Assembly (NCBI GenBank): GCA_964035015.1
Contig: OZ036013.1
Coordinates: 2,857,001 to 2,921,000, forward strand
Direction of reading: 5' to 3'
DNA from: Corallium rubrum
Lineage: Eukaryota; Cnidaria; Anthozoa; Scleralcyonacea; Coralliidae
Length of the DNA stretch: 64,000 nucleotides
Part shown: in pieces, positions 22,801 through 32,300 of the stretch
Layout of the letters: each line of letters opens with the position of its first letter
Position numbering within the stretch: the first letter of the stretch is position 1
Notes under the pieces: generated by a model
Told to the model about the DNA's origin: nothing
Databases searched by the model: none
What the model saw: the letters and a program-made list of their open reading frames with translations, nothing else
Position numbers and translations under genes: made by a program

Positions 22801-25800
22801 TGTTGTTGTGTTGTTGTTGTTGGTGGTGGTGGTGGTGGTGGTGATGGTGATGGTGTTGGTGTTGATGTTGTTGATAATGATATTGCTGTTGGTGTTGTTG
22901 ATAATATTGTTGTTGTTGGTGTTGGTGGTGGTGTTGTTGTTGGTGTTTATGGTGGTGGTGTTTATGGTGGTGGTGTTGGTGTTGGTGTTGTTGTTGGTGT
23001 TTATGGTATTGGTGTTGGTGTTTGTAGTGGTGGTGGTGGTGTTTGTGGTGTTGTTGTTGGTGGTGGTGTTTATGGTGGTGGTGGTGGTGGTGTTGGTGGT
23101 GGTGTTGGTGGTGGTGTTGGTGGTGGTGTTTATGGTGGTGGTGGTGGTGGTGGTGTTGTTTGTAGTGGTGGTGGCGGTGTTTGTGTTGTTGTTGGTGGTG
23201 TTTATGGTGGTGGTGGTGGTGGTGTTTGTGGTGATGTTGGTGGTGGTGGTGGTGGTGGTATTGTTGGTGGTGGTGGTGGGGTTGATGATGTTTTTGTTGT
23301 TGTTGTTGTTATTGTTGATCATGTTGTTGTTGATGATAATGATGTTGTGTTGATGTTGTTGTTGTTGTTGATGATGAAGTTGTTGTTGATGCTGCTTCTG
23401 TTGTTCTTGTCGTACATCAGCGTTTTTTTGTAACTGGATTTTTCTCATCTTTATCAGGTATTCTGCTTGGACGGAGATGGGGCACTTATAATGCACATGG
23501 GAACACTGGCTACAATTGGTCAACAAAATCTCCCCAACTACAAACACATTGTCATCAATAATGGAGCTCATGATTCCGTTGGTGCTCAACCAACTGACGC
23601 ACAAGACCTAGATACATTCAGCATTACAAACCTAGCCAAAGCTACCGGATACAAGGAGGTAAGGTGGATCAATGGGGACAACGTATAAATAGCTTGCAGC
23701 TGGTACATACTATTAAGCAAGCTCAATCTCAATCCAGAGCGCACGTTCCCCACCTAGCGGACTGGAAACGAGAGGCTCTGAGATATTCCATTTCACATCG
23801 ATATTTCATTGGCTTCACGGTGAGCATGCGCAGTTGAAAGAAGAAATATTAAGAACAAGAATCCTGTGATGTGGACCGGATACCCTAGCGTATCGACTAG
23901 CGTATCATCAGATAAACTCCCAACACAGCCAGGTGAAGAATCAGACATAGTTTAAAGGGTATTGGCAATAAAAAATAAGTTTGTCTCATTTGAAAGAACT
24001 CGTCAAATGGTATAACAAGACCTTTTACAATTTTTCCGTATTTGTTTTGGTTTTGGAAATATTCGACCAAAAACAGCGTGCTGTCCGCCATCTTGTTGTA
24101 ATATTGGGTCTAATTAACTAGGAAATTGGTGACGTCACAAGCAGGGTAAACCTGATGAAACTACTCCGTGGGTGACCAGATTTCCACGGAAGGCTTTTTA
24201 AATGTTGTGGGTCAATTTAAAATGGAAATAGCGCAACAGAAAAATCGAGTTTCTAGCTCATAATGTCATGAGGTTGGCAAGTTAAAAATTTCACTTTACC
24301 CTGGTTATGTCGTCACATGCATAATTTGGCATATCGAAAATAATTCCAAGATGGCGGACAGCACGCTGTCTTTAGTCAAAATATTAACAAAACCAAAACA
24401 GATACGGAAAAATTGTAAAAGGTCTTCTTATACCATTTGACGAGTTCTTTCAAATGAGATAAACTTAATTTTTATTGCCAATAGACGAGTTTCAGGGTGT
24501 TGCGTGCGCAACGTTTTGTATAGGTAATCGCATGGGGCCGAGGAAAATTAAGGTTTAATTTCACGAGTGTTTTCAAAATTTTACAAAATTGCCCGAGTCG
24601 CGAAGCGACGAGGGTAATTTGTAAGATTTTGAAAACACGAGTGAAATTAAACCTTAATTTTACGAGAACTCATGCGATTATGTGTTAATAATATAGCGGG
24701 CAAAATTATTTGAGAGCTATATTATGTCCAGAAAATGTCAAAGTACAATGTACCTTATCACGGTCGGTGCTCAGCAACATTCCAAATTTCCCCCGCTCTA
24801 TCGCTGTGCATGTAGCTTTCTTCTTGTAAACACAGGCAAAAGTTCGTAAGTTTTCTACGGTATTCATTTTCACTAATAGTTTACACTCCTTCAATAGTTC
24901 AAATTAGTTCAAAGTAAACAAAAAAGCATTTTCAGACCGAAAAACCTTGCAGATTTGTTGAAAACATTGTCAGTCCTCTGAGGTTCACTGTTGCTAAGTA
25001 ACCAAGCGACCAATCACATGCAAGTACTGCTGATCAAGGAACCAATCAAGTGCAAGTAATTTTGCCCTGAATTACAAAAAAATGCCCTTTTCATTAGCCA
25101 ATCATATTCGAGAAATTTTGCCCTCTATATTATTAGGAAAGAAATTGGCGGGCTCTTGGCGGGCTCCCCACAAAGTAAGCAATGGCAAACAGACTTGCTA
25201 GCGAGCCAACAACAGCAGAATAACAATGTTTTATATCCAGAAACTGTATCTACACTTGAAACTCGCCAAGACTGTTTAACGCTACTCTGGCTTAAAAGTT
25301 TTTTGAACGTAGCTAAAAAAAGTTACTGTCCATGACCCAACGTTTCGACACTCCGATCTAGTGTCTTCATCATCATGTTTTTGGGGAGAGAGGGGAGAGA
25401 TGGGCTAAAGCAGGGCTAAAGGGTTTATTCGAGCGCGCGCTTCTTTCAACTCACCCCTCTCAACTCACCCCTCTCCCCCAAAAATAGAACGCCTGCTACT
25501 CAAGCTAGAATTATCGCAAAGGCTCTCGTTTCCCACGCACTGGGTAAGGAAAACGCAGGCTTTGATAACGAAGTCTATGTATTAAAATCCGCAGCTTATT
25601 TAGAAAATATATTCTCGTATTTCATCAGGCGTTCCAGGCATCGACCCCGGAGGAAATAGCTGCAGCGGTGATAGCTCTTCGAGAATGCGAAGGACCAGCC
25701 TTATTGGAAATCCTGTGCAACGTTGGATCAAGAAAGAACCTGGGTCGACCAACTAGATCACCGACTGAAAACAAAGCCGACTTTATGCATTTCCTTGCAA

Positions 25801-25811
25801 TCGAAAGATAG
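16827..25811 (+). CDS. Phosphonopyruvate decarboxylase (ThDP enzyme)
   Basis: Ten exons: 16827-16889, 16955-17008, 17099-17119, 18525-18800, 19633-19792, 20627-20682, 21190-21296, 22563-22779, 23458-23658 and 25629-25811, encoding 445 residues. The enzyme converts phosphonopyruvate to phosphonoacetaldehyde plus CO2, the committing step towards 2-aminoethylphosphonate. Signatures are [13 protein letters not shown] and the ThDP-activating glutamate in [14 protein letters not shown] (E115). [20 protein letters not shown] follows. The cofactor motif GDG is at 324-326 with NN at 352-353 (25-residue spacing), and the end is [17 protein letters not shown]. All are typical of the bacterial Ppd family. 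The first 21 residues are Arg/Ser-rich with no acidic residue and resemble a mitochondrial presequence. Introns carry a hAT insertion on the exon 6 donor, the large tandem-repeat element, a (GTT/GGT)n tract and foldbacks. Poly(A) signals lie at 25873-25882. Confidence 0.95.
18833..19546. mobile_element. GTAATGATTCGAATAAGC TIR element inside an AACCCATTCCTGCC element
   Basis: The outer pieces, 18833-18957 and 19500-19546, carry TTAACCCATT / AATGGGTTAA ends and the phrase GGCCAGCTCAGGCAGG. The inner element, 18968-19501, has ends TTACCGTAATGATTCGAATA / TATTCGAATCATTACGGTAA and GGGGGNGCTTATTT words near both ends. No coding content. Lies in intron 4 of the decarboxylase gene. Confidence 0.7.
19925..20420. 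repeat. 20-bp tandem repeat CTTACAACGTAGCGTAATGT
   Basis: About ten near-perfect units (20085-20290) are flanked by degenerate ones. Diverged AACGTCTTATAACGTAGC words also occur at about 56640-56730 and 57255-57320, so this is a dispersed family. It lies in intron 5 of the decarboxylase gene. Confidence 0.85.
20691..21088. mobile_element. hAT-like element on the exon 6 splice donor
   Basis: Inverted ends contain GCTGTGCGGTT / AACCGCACAGC. The target duplication GTATTAAG is at 20683-20690 and 21089-21096. The first copy is the splice donor of decarboxylase exon 6 (which ends at 20682), so the element sits 8 bp inside the intron. The internal GGTTC(C/G)GGTT words are typical of this MITE. Confidence 0.9.
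21345..22515 (-). mobile_element. SINE-like repeat interrupted by the 21373 element
   Basis: GCTGTGATCCGTGGTCAGATG (21351-21371) and 22388-22515 (GCCACGTTGATCTGCGTCC, TTCGCAATTCATGATC, CACTGGCTGCAAGTAAGGA) are the two halves of a sequence present in one piece, in the opposite orientation, at about 33237-33451. Confidence 0.7.
21373..22383. mobile_element. ACGCGTAAAAATC element with two internal tandem expansions
   Basis: Ends ACGCGTAAAAATCTCGCAAG and GTTTTTACGCGT match the 293-bp copy at 9549, but this copy is 1011 bp. The growth is a 21-bp array (21417-21575, GCAACAATGCTGTAACAACTT) and a 24-bp array (about 21904-22342, GTTCACGGCGAGCAGCACAA..., about 18 units). Because 24 is a multiple of three, all frames stay open and produce artefactual ORFs on both strands. 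Lies in intron 7 of the decarboxylase gene. Confidence 0.85.
22800..23400. repeat. (GTT/GGT)n trinucleotide tract in intron 8
   Basis: About 600 bp of imperfect GTT, GGT, GAT and TTT triplets. It begins 20 bp after the exon 8 donor and ends 58 bp before exon 9. Open frames of poly-Val/Gly or, on the other strand, poly-Asn/Thr are repeat artefacts. Confidence 0.95.
23950..24490. repeat. Foldback element with CCAAGATGGCGG arms
   Basis: The left arm (about 23955-24165: ATTGGCAATAAAAAATAAGT, CTCGTCAAATGGTATAAC, CAGCGTGCTGTCCGCCATC) is mirrored by 24295-24485. Related single-arm pieces lie at 25945-25990 and 11340-11375. It is in intron 9 of the decarboxylase gene. Confidence 0.8.
24513..24675 (+). 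other. Hairpin H2: GA/GA steps and GTCGC-GAA-GCGAC cap
   Basis: AAAATTAAGGTTTAATTTCAC pairs with its complement ending at 24661. GA 24565-24566 faces GA 24639-24640 inside CAC-GA-GTG on both strands. A second pair (24595-24596 with 24610-24611) sits between CCC/GGG and the cap, whose triloop is 24602-24604. It is the clearest member of the class. Confidence 0.85.
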
Positions 25812-25872
25812 ACAACGTTCACATGATAATATATAGACATATATAATGACTATTACAAGATTGTTTCCTCAT

Positions 25873-25882
25873 AATAAATAAA
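25873..25882 (+). terminator. Poly(A) signal of the decarboxylase gene
   Basis: Overlapping AATAAATAAA begins 61 bp after the stop codon. Confidence 0.7.
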
Positions 25883-26065
25883 CAAAGTTCTTTTGGGTAT
25901 ATGATTACATATGGTGAATGACGTCTATTACAATTTTATGAGTTCTTTCAAATTAGACAAACTTTATTTTTAATGGCAATACCCTTTAATATTTGCATTT
26001 GCTCTGATGAAAGTCTAATAAGTCAACATGTCAAAAACTCAGGAATAATATACACTTAATGTCTG

Positions 26066-26180
26066 CTCCCGAGGGAAACAGTTAGTTTTGTTTTCCCGAG
26101 AGTCTTGATATTTCCCGAGACGAAGTCGAGGGAAACATCGAGACTCGAGGGAAAACAAAACTAATTGTTTCCCGAGCTTG
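26066..26180 (+). other. Hairpin H7 with three GA/GA steps and GAC-GAA-GTC cap
   Basis: Nested pairs are 26071-26072 with 26174-26175, 26098-26099 with 26147-26148, and 26117-26118 with 26128-26129. The triloop GAA is at 26122-26124. Stems: GGGAAACA-TTAGTTTTG, then GAGTC/GACTC, then TTTCCC/GGGAAA. A near copy, H8, lies at 61250-61345. It is intergenic, downstream of the decarboxylase gene. The rest of 25883-27150 holds only AT-rich sequence and a palindrome at about 26620-26812. Confidence 0.85.
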
Positions 26181-27151
26181 AGTTTCGCTGAATAATTTCG
26201 ACGTTTATCAAGGGAAAGTACAGAAAAGACAAACGCTAAGACTTACCAAAACATTTCGCCTGGCTCCGTAGTTCACTTCAACCAAACACATATGAGTTTC
26301 AGAACAAAAGAACAGCTCAATACACTTCTCCAGTTAATCTTCACACATGCTTTGAAGACCTATAAATATTCTTTTTTTCCGTACCAAACAAACTTTTGTT
26401 TATAGGATGCCGTGAAGAGTTCAAAGTTCTAGCGGACAACAATTGAAAACTTATTGACCGAGCAGGCAATAAGTTCTCAATTATTGCCCGCTCGGTAGAC
26501 ATTGAAATTTAACTAAGGTCATGCGACCACAAACCAACCAATGACAGTCATCGTTGTATCCAGCGAAACTCTAGCTATATAACAAATAATAGTTGTATGT
26601 TGTTTGAAGCTTTGCATGGCGAAAATGTATTTTATATAAGAAAGTTTGTAGTCTTACACCATGTTATGAAATTTTTATTAATTTCTAAAAATGTATTTAA
26701 AAAAAAAATTAAAAAAATAAAAAAATTTAGAATTTTTTTTTCAAAATTTTTTAGAAATTAATAAAGTTTCATAACATGACGTAAGACTACAAACTTTCTT
26801 ATATAAAATAATAGTTGTGTACGACAAACTCTCGCTTACTGTAGCTCCAATCCTGGCTAGAGGTATAGGCCTATAGGGCCTGTTCGCATGAGACCCCTTA
26901 GAAAATCAAGTGCGAATCGTCAAAAACAGCAAAGTATCACAATTATTTTGGTCAGAATTTAACGGGTAGAGAAACGCTAACACTTGCCAAGCCGAATCAT
27001 CCTGAGAAGTGGTCAGTCTTGATGTTGCTGATCTGTCGCTGTTCGATCGCAATAATGCGATCATTATTTGGTTGAAATGCATAAGAAAGTTTCTGTAAAT
27101 AAAGGAAAATAATTATTGTTTTCTGAAACTCGCCCATGATTATCACTTAAG

Positions 27152-28306
27152 GCTAGTTTCCACTCAGGAAAGTTTGTTTTCTTTTAAAGTTATTAGTTCC
27201 AACCGACAGCTCACCAATCTCGTCCCCAGAGCCTGCGGTCCTTTTGTCCAGCGACAAGGAGCCATCGGCTGGAGCCATAGATATAGGAGACCTAGATTGC
27301 TGACTCGGCTGAAGAGGCGCGCCAAATTTGAAAATCCAAGATGGCGGCTCAACCGGTCAAAAATCATAGACAGTGCATAGGAAAAACGATGTTTTTCGCA
27401 TTTTACGTCCGCCCACTGTTTCCGATCCCGTTCGACCACCTTTTTTTGGGAAGAACTACCTATTGTGAAGGTCTTGGATGAAAATCGTACAATTTGAGTG
27501 GAATTAACAGCAAAATAATCGATCGTTAAATGTTGCCGAAACAGTCACTTGCGGTCACTTTGTCGGTTCGAGACATTTCTGGCCGAAAATAAAGGTTTTG
27601 GTTAGTTTTGAGGTGTTGGAAGATTCTAGGACGTTCTGTGTAAGATACGAGATGGAAAGCTTACGTGTTCGTGGACAAACAGATAGCGATCTGTCCTGAG
27701 CAATTTTCACTATTTTATAGAATATAGTTATACACGGAAAAGTTTATTCCGACCGAGTTGTCCGCGAAGGAAAATCATCCAAGAGGCCAAAGCTGACAAA
27801 ACTTATTCTTTTTGGTAACGACTGACTCAAGAAACTGACTAAGTTAAGAGGTTGGGAGGCTCGAACGTCTTGAACCGACCATGTGACTGTTTCGGCAACA
27901 TTTAACGATCGATTATTTTGTTGTTAATTCCACTCAAATTGTACGATTTTCATCCAAGACCTTCACAATAGGTAGTTCTTCCCAAAAAATGGTGGTCGAA
28001 CGGGATCGGAAACAGTGGGCGGACGTAAAATGCGAAAAACATCGTTTTTCCTATGCACTGTCTATGATTTCTGACCGGTTGAGCCGCCATCTTGGATTAC
28101 TCATGTTGGCGCGCGCGTGCGCTATAAATTATATTACAGTCAGCAATCTAGGTCTCCTATATCTATGGCTGGAGCCGATGGCTCCTTGTCGCTGGACAAA
28201 AGGACCGCAGGCTCTGGGGACGAGATTGACAGTTCACAAGACAGAGAAAACTTCCCTGTCCGTTCCGGTCCTGAGGAAAATTTTCGTGAGTGGAAACCTA
28301 GGCCAG
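27152..28306. mobile_element. Long foldback element, ~410-bp arms
   Basis: Arms 27152-27560 and 27888-28306 are near-perfect complements around a 330-bp centre. The ends are GGCTAGTTTCCACTC / GAGTGGAAACCTAGGCC. Both arms hold CCAAGATGGCGGCTCAACCG. Open frames inside (for example 27989-28450) are mirrored in the other arm and look non-coding. The remaining intergenic sequence to 29290 has further CAAGCTTCGGGG / GGGCGAAG repeats but no gene. Confidence 0.85.
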
Positions 28307-29374
28307 TGCGCTGACCTTTGCCGAGATCACGCCTTCCCAGAATTGAGGCTTGTTCGCTTCCAAATAAACATCATGCTACCAACACCGCTGCCAAACGTTT
28401 GTGCATGCGTGAATTCGCTGAGTAAACATTGCAAGAGAAGTGGGAACTAGCCGTGGTGACAACAACCAGACAGTGAAGACTAAGTAAGACTCGACTATTC
28501 ATTTGTGTTTTAAAAATAGGGTAAAGAAAATTACGAAGGGGTAAATCAGAATATGTTACAATATTGACAATTAAGGAAGCCATGCACAAATTACCTACTT
28601 TATCTTTTTGGTAGTATGCTTATAATTTTAACTTTTGTGTCGGACTCTCGGACCAGTCCAAATATTTCAGTGTTTTCCCGCTCTTTTTCCGAGGACGAGC
28701 TCGGACGTCACGCATGCGCAAAACGTTTGGCAGCGGTGTTCATGCTACCTTAGTTTTAAAGGGACTCCAGACTAAATAGCCTGAGTATCAGGCTACGGAC
28801 TAAACAACTAAACATCAAAATATTGGAAATGTCATCTATTTTCAAACACCGCGTACGATGGTACGGAACAAAAGCCGATTTTACCATCGACGCCATTAGC
28901 AATACCCTGCGAGTCAGAGCCCCTTTCTGACCTACGCAAGCTTCGGGGGAAAGTAGGCTCTGCCAACAAACTCGATATTTCTTTTTGAGCATGCGTGAAC
29001 GGTTGCCAAGATACTATTTTGGGCCCAGGCTCTAACGCGTCACTTCCTATTTTCCTGCTTATACGTGTGTTCGTAAACTAGAACTTGCTTGACCAGTTTA
29101 AAACCTGACTGACTCGCCTCAAACTTGGGGCGAAGATCGAGTTTGTTGGCAGAGCCCACTTTTCCCCGAAGCTTGCGCACATTAGCAAGGGACCAAATCG
29201 AGATTTCACGAGCTTCATTTCCTGACGCCTGCAAATCAAGAGTTACTTGATTTACCTTTTAGAAATCTATTATACAACCATTTCACATCATCAAATCCAA
29301 GATGGCGACGCCCATGCATTATATCTATATATTTGATCAAACATGCGAGGCATTCTTACTGTATTTATACTCAC

Positions 29375-32300
29375 CTCTCTCAATGTTAGTCCTCTAGATC
29401 TGTAGACTTCGTAAATTGCACAACCAGGCACAAGAAGCATGGAACACAAAGCAACAAACCAACCGAGAGCTTCGGCCCATGCTGGGTACTGGTAACCATC
29501 TAACTTTATTCCTTCCCATTGAATAATAGTTGACAACAAAATTATCTGCAAGAAATGGGTTTAAAGGTAAATTGTTGTGATGACTATATATTTTATCTCG
29601 CAACTCTATGGCCTCTTACTGGGTGAATAGACCTCTTGCAGATGACGTCAAAACGGGGCATCTGGAGGACCATAGGCGTAGAGTATAGGTGGGCTGAGGG
29701 GCTTTAGCCCCTGGAGAAATCTCAATGGGGGGGGGGCTGAGATTTTGCAGCAACTGACTCATCAATCACCATTCACAAATTATAGGTTACTCGTTAGGTT
29801 AAAGTAACTGTTACAGCCTCATTCCTGGCAGCCAAAAGCACCCATATACAGTGATAAGTCAACCCAGTAAACACAACATTGAAAAATTGTTGAAATGTGT
29901 TGTATTTTAACTACTTTTTATGACATTTCATAATCTTCAGTGTTCTTAAAAATCACCCCTCAGAATGCAGGAAATGGCATTTCCAAGACACTAAACCCCA
30001 CGGGAAAATTCTTTGAAAGGCCCTGTTCAGCACTTCAGCCCCCCTAGACGGAAACAAAACTCTACGCCTATGTGGAGGACAACTTCAAAGTTGCTCGAAA
30101 CGTCAGTATTTCGTTGCTAAACATCTCGACAGTTTACCATTTTTTTTCACTTTTCTCTATCCAAAACACCGCCTACGCAGGCTGTACTGTTTTATCTCTT
30201 GGTGAATAGGTCAATTTTATCCGCAAAGTACTTACACCTAATAATAATGGAGTAATAAATTTCCAGCAAATGACGAAGTAAAGCGGTGGACGATGACCAA
30301 TCATAGTTTCAATGTTTCCCGCCAAACGATCAGCACCTGTAAATACAAAATAATATTGGGTTGCTGTCACTCACGAGAGATAGTGGCCCTCTAGGAAATA
30401 CAGTTCAGATATGACTGATATGGTTGTCCAGTATCAATAATGTTTGGTGGTGTAGTGTAGTGTAGTGTAGTGTAGTGTAGTGTAGTGTAGTGTAGTGTAG
30501 TGTAGTGTAGTGTAGTGTAGTGTAGTGTAGTGTAGTGTAGTGTAGTGTAGTGTAGTGTAGTGTAGTGTAGTGTAGTGTAGTGTAGTGTAGTGTAGTGTAG
30601 TGTAGTGTAGTGTAGTGTAGTGTAGTGTAGTGTAGTGTAGTGTAGTGTAGTGTAGTGTAGTGTAGTGTAGTGTAGTGTAGTGTAGTGTAGTGTAGTGTAG
30701 TGTAGTGTAGTGTAGTGTAGTGTAGTGTAGTGTAGTGCGGTGTAGTGCGGTGCGGTGCGGTGCGGTGCGGTGCGGTGCGGTGCGGTGCGGTGCGGTGCGG
30801 TGCGGTGCGGTGCGGTGCGGTGCGGTGCGGTGCGGTGCGGTGCGGTGCGGTGCGGTGCGGTGCGGTGCGGTGCGGTGCGGTGCGGTGCGGTGCGGTGCGG
30901 TGCGGTGCGGTGCGGTGCGGTGCAGTGGAGTGAGGTGAGGTGAGGTGAGGTGAGGTGAGGTGAGGTGAGGTGAGGTGAGGTGAGGTGAGGTGAGGTGAGG
31001 TGAGGTGAGGTGAGGTGAGGTGAGGTGAGGTGAGGTGAGGTGAGGTGAGGTGTGGTGTGGTGTGGTGTAGTGTAGTGTAGTGTAGTCTGGTCTAGTCTGG
31101 TCTGGTCTGTTCTGGTCTGGTCTGGTCTGCTCTGGTCTGGTCTGGTCTGGTCTAGTCTAGTGTACTATCGTGTTGTGTGGCATCTTCTGTAGTGTGGTGT
31201 ATAGTATAACGTGGTGCATGTGCTGTGCTATAGTGCAGTACCAACGTTCTGATAGTCCTTACCGTATACCCAAGCCACAATCATAATTTCAACAAAAGAC
31301 AGAAATATCAAAGATATTCCTGCAGCTTGATAGTCCAACAACTTTAGTATATACATTCCACCCTAAAATTAAACAGCTATTGTAGTAAAAAAACTACATT
31401 ACAAAATTAAAGGTCCTTTAATAACCCTGTATATAGACTAACTTATTAACACCTACGTACACTCTACTTACCATTCTAAAACTCATTAATAATTCATGAG
31501 GAAAATTCGAAAGAAATTAATGTTTAATCAATGTCTGTTTACCCCGGTACAGAACTGATATCAGTGTCTGTAAATGTGATACAGAACTGTTTAATAAAAC
31601 ATCAGTTCTGTATCACATTTACAGACACTGATCATATCAGTTCTGTAACAAGTGTACAGACACTTCGCATTCAACTATCTTGAGTGAGGTACGCTGGTAG
31701 CGTCCTCATACAAGATGAAGATGCAAACATTTGTTGCCCAACAACATTTGTTGAATAACAAATGATGATCAGTATGGCCATTTATGCCACGTCACGTAGA
31801 ATAGAAAATGTGGGACTAATATTAAATTAAAGCGCATGCTCGTATCACTAATTTAATATTCGTAGCCTATTAAACCTTACCTCGAAGGTTTATCAGCTGT
31901 TAACATGATTTATTTTTGTGTAGTTACCTTAATAGGCGTTTTAGAAGTCATTTACAGAATTCGTGTCCGTTCTGTATCGGGATACAGGCACTCGGCTTCG
32001 CCTCGTGTCTGTATACCCCGATACAGAACGGTCACTCATTCTGTAAATAGTACTTATAGAAGGTTACTTAGGTGACAGGTGCAGATCTTAAAACAGGGTT
32101 TTCACGCCAATCGTGTTCCTACTTGGATAACACAAGCTGATCATGATCCTTGATCTGACACCAAACCCTGTCATAGACCTGCACTTATCATTCACACAAA
32201 GTGAACTTGGTGGAAGTTAGTGTATCTTGCTTCTTTGTAAAAGGGGTGCATAGGATGGTGGGATGCTCAATTCCCACAACTTTGCTACTCTAGATTTCCG

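Noticed and set aside
22570-23604. A 344-codon minus-strand frame of poly-Asn/Thr
   Set aside because: It is the antisense of the GTT/GGT intron tract plus decarboxylase exons, with no splice or domain support.
27989-28450. 153-codon plus-strand frame and its mirror at 27164-27439
   Set aside because: Both come from the arms of one foldback element, and the two arms encode the same peptide in opposite directions.
30735-30943. AVRCG-repeat frames; likewise HSTPL/SLHFT frames at 35590-36229 and VTLRY frames at 36924-37313
   Set aside because: Pentanucleotide repeats read in all frames give 5-residue repeats. They are intronic to SLC6.
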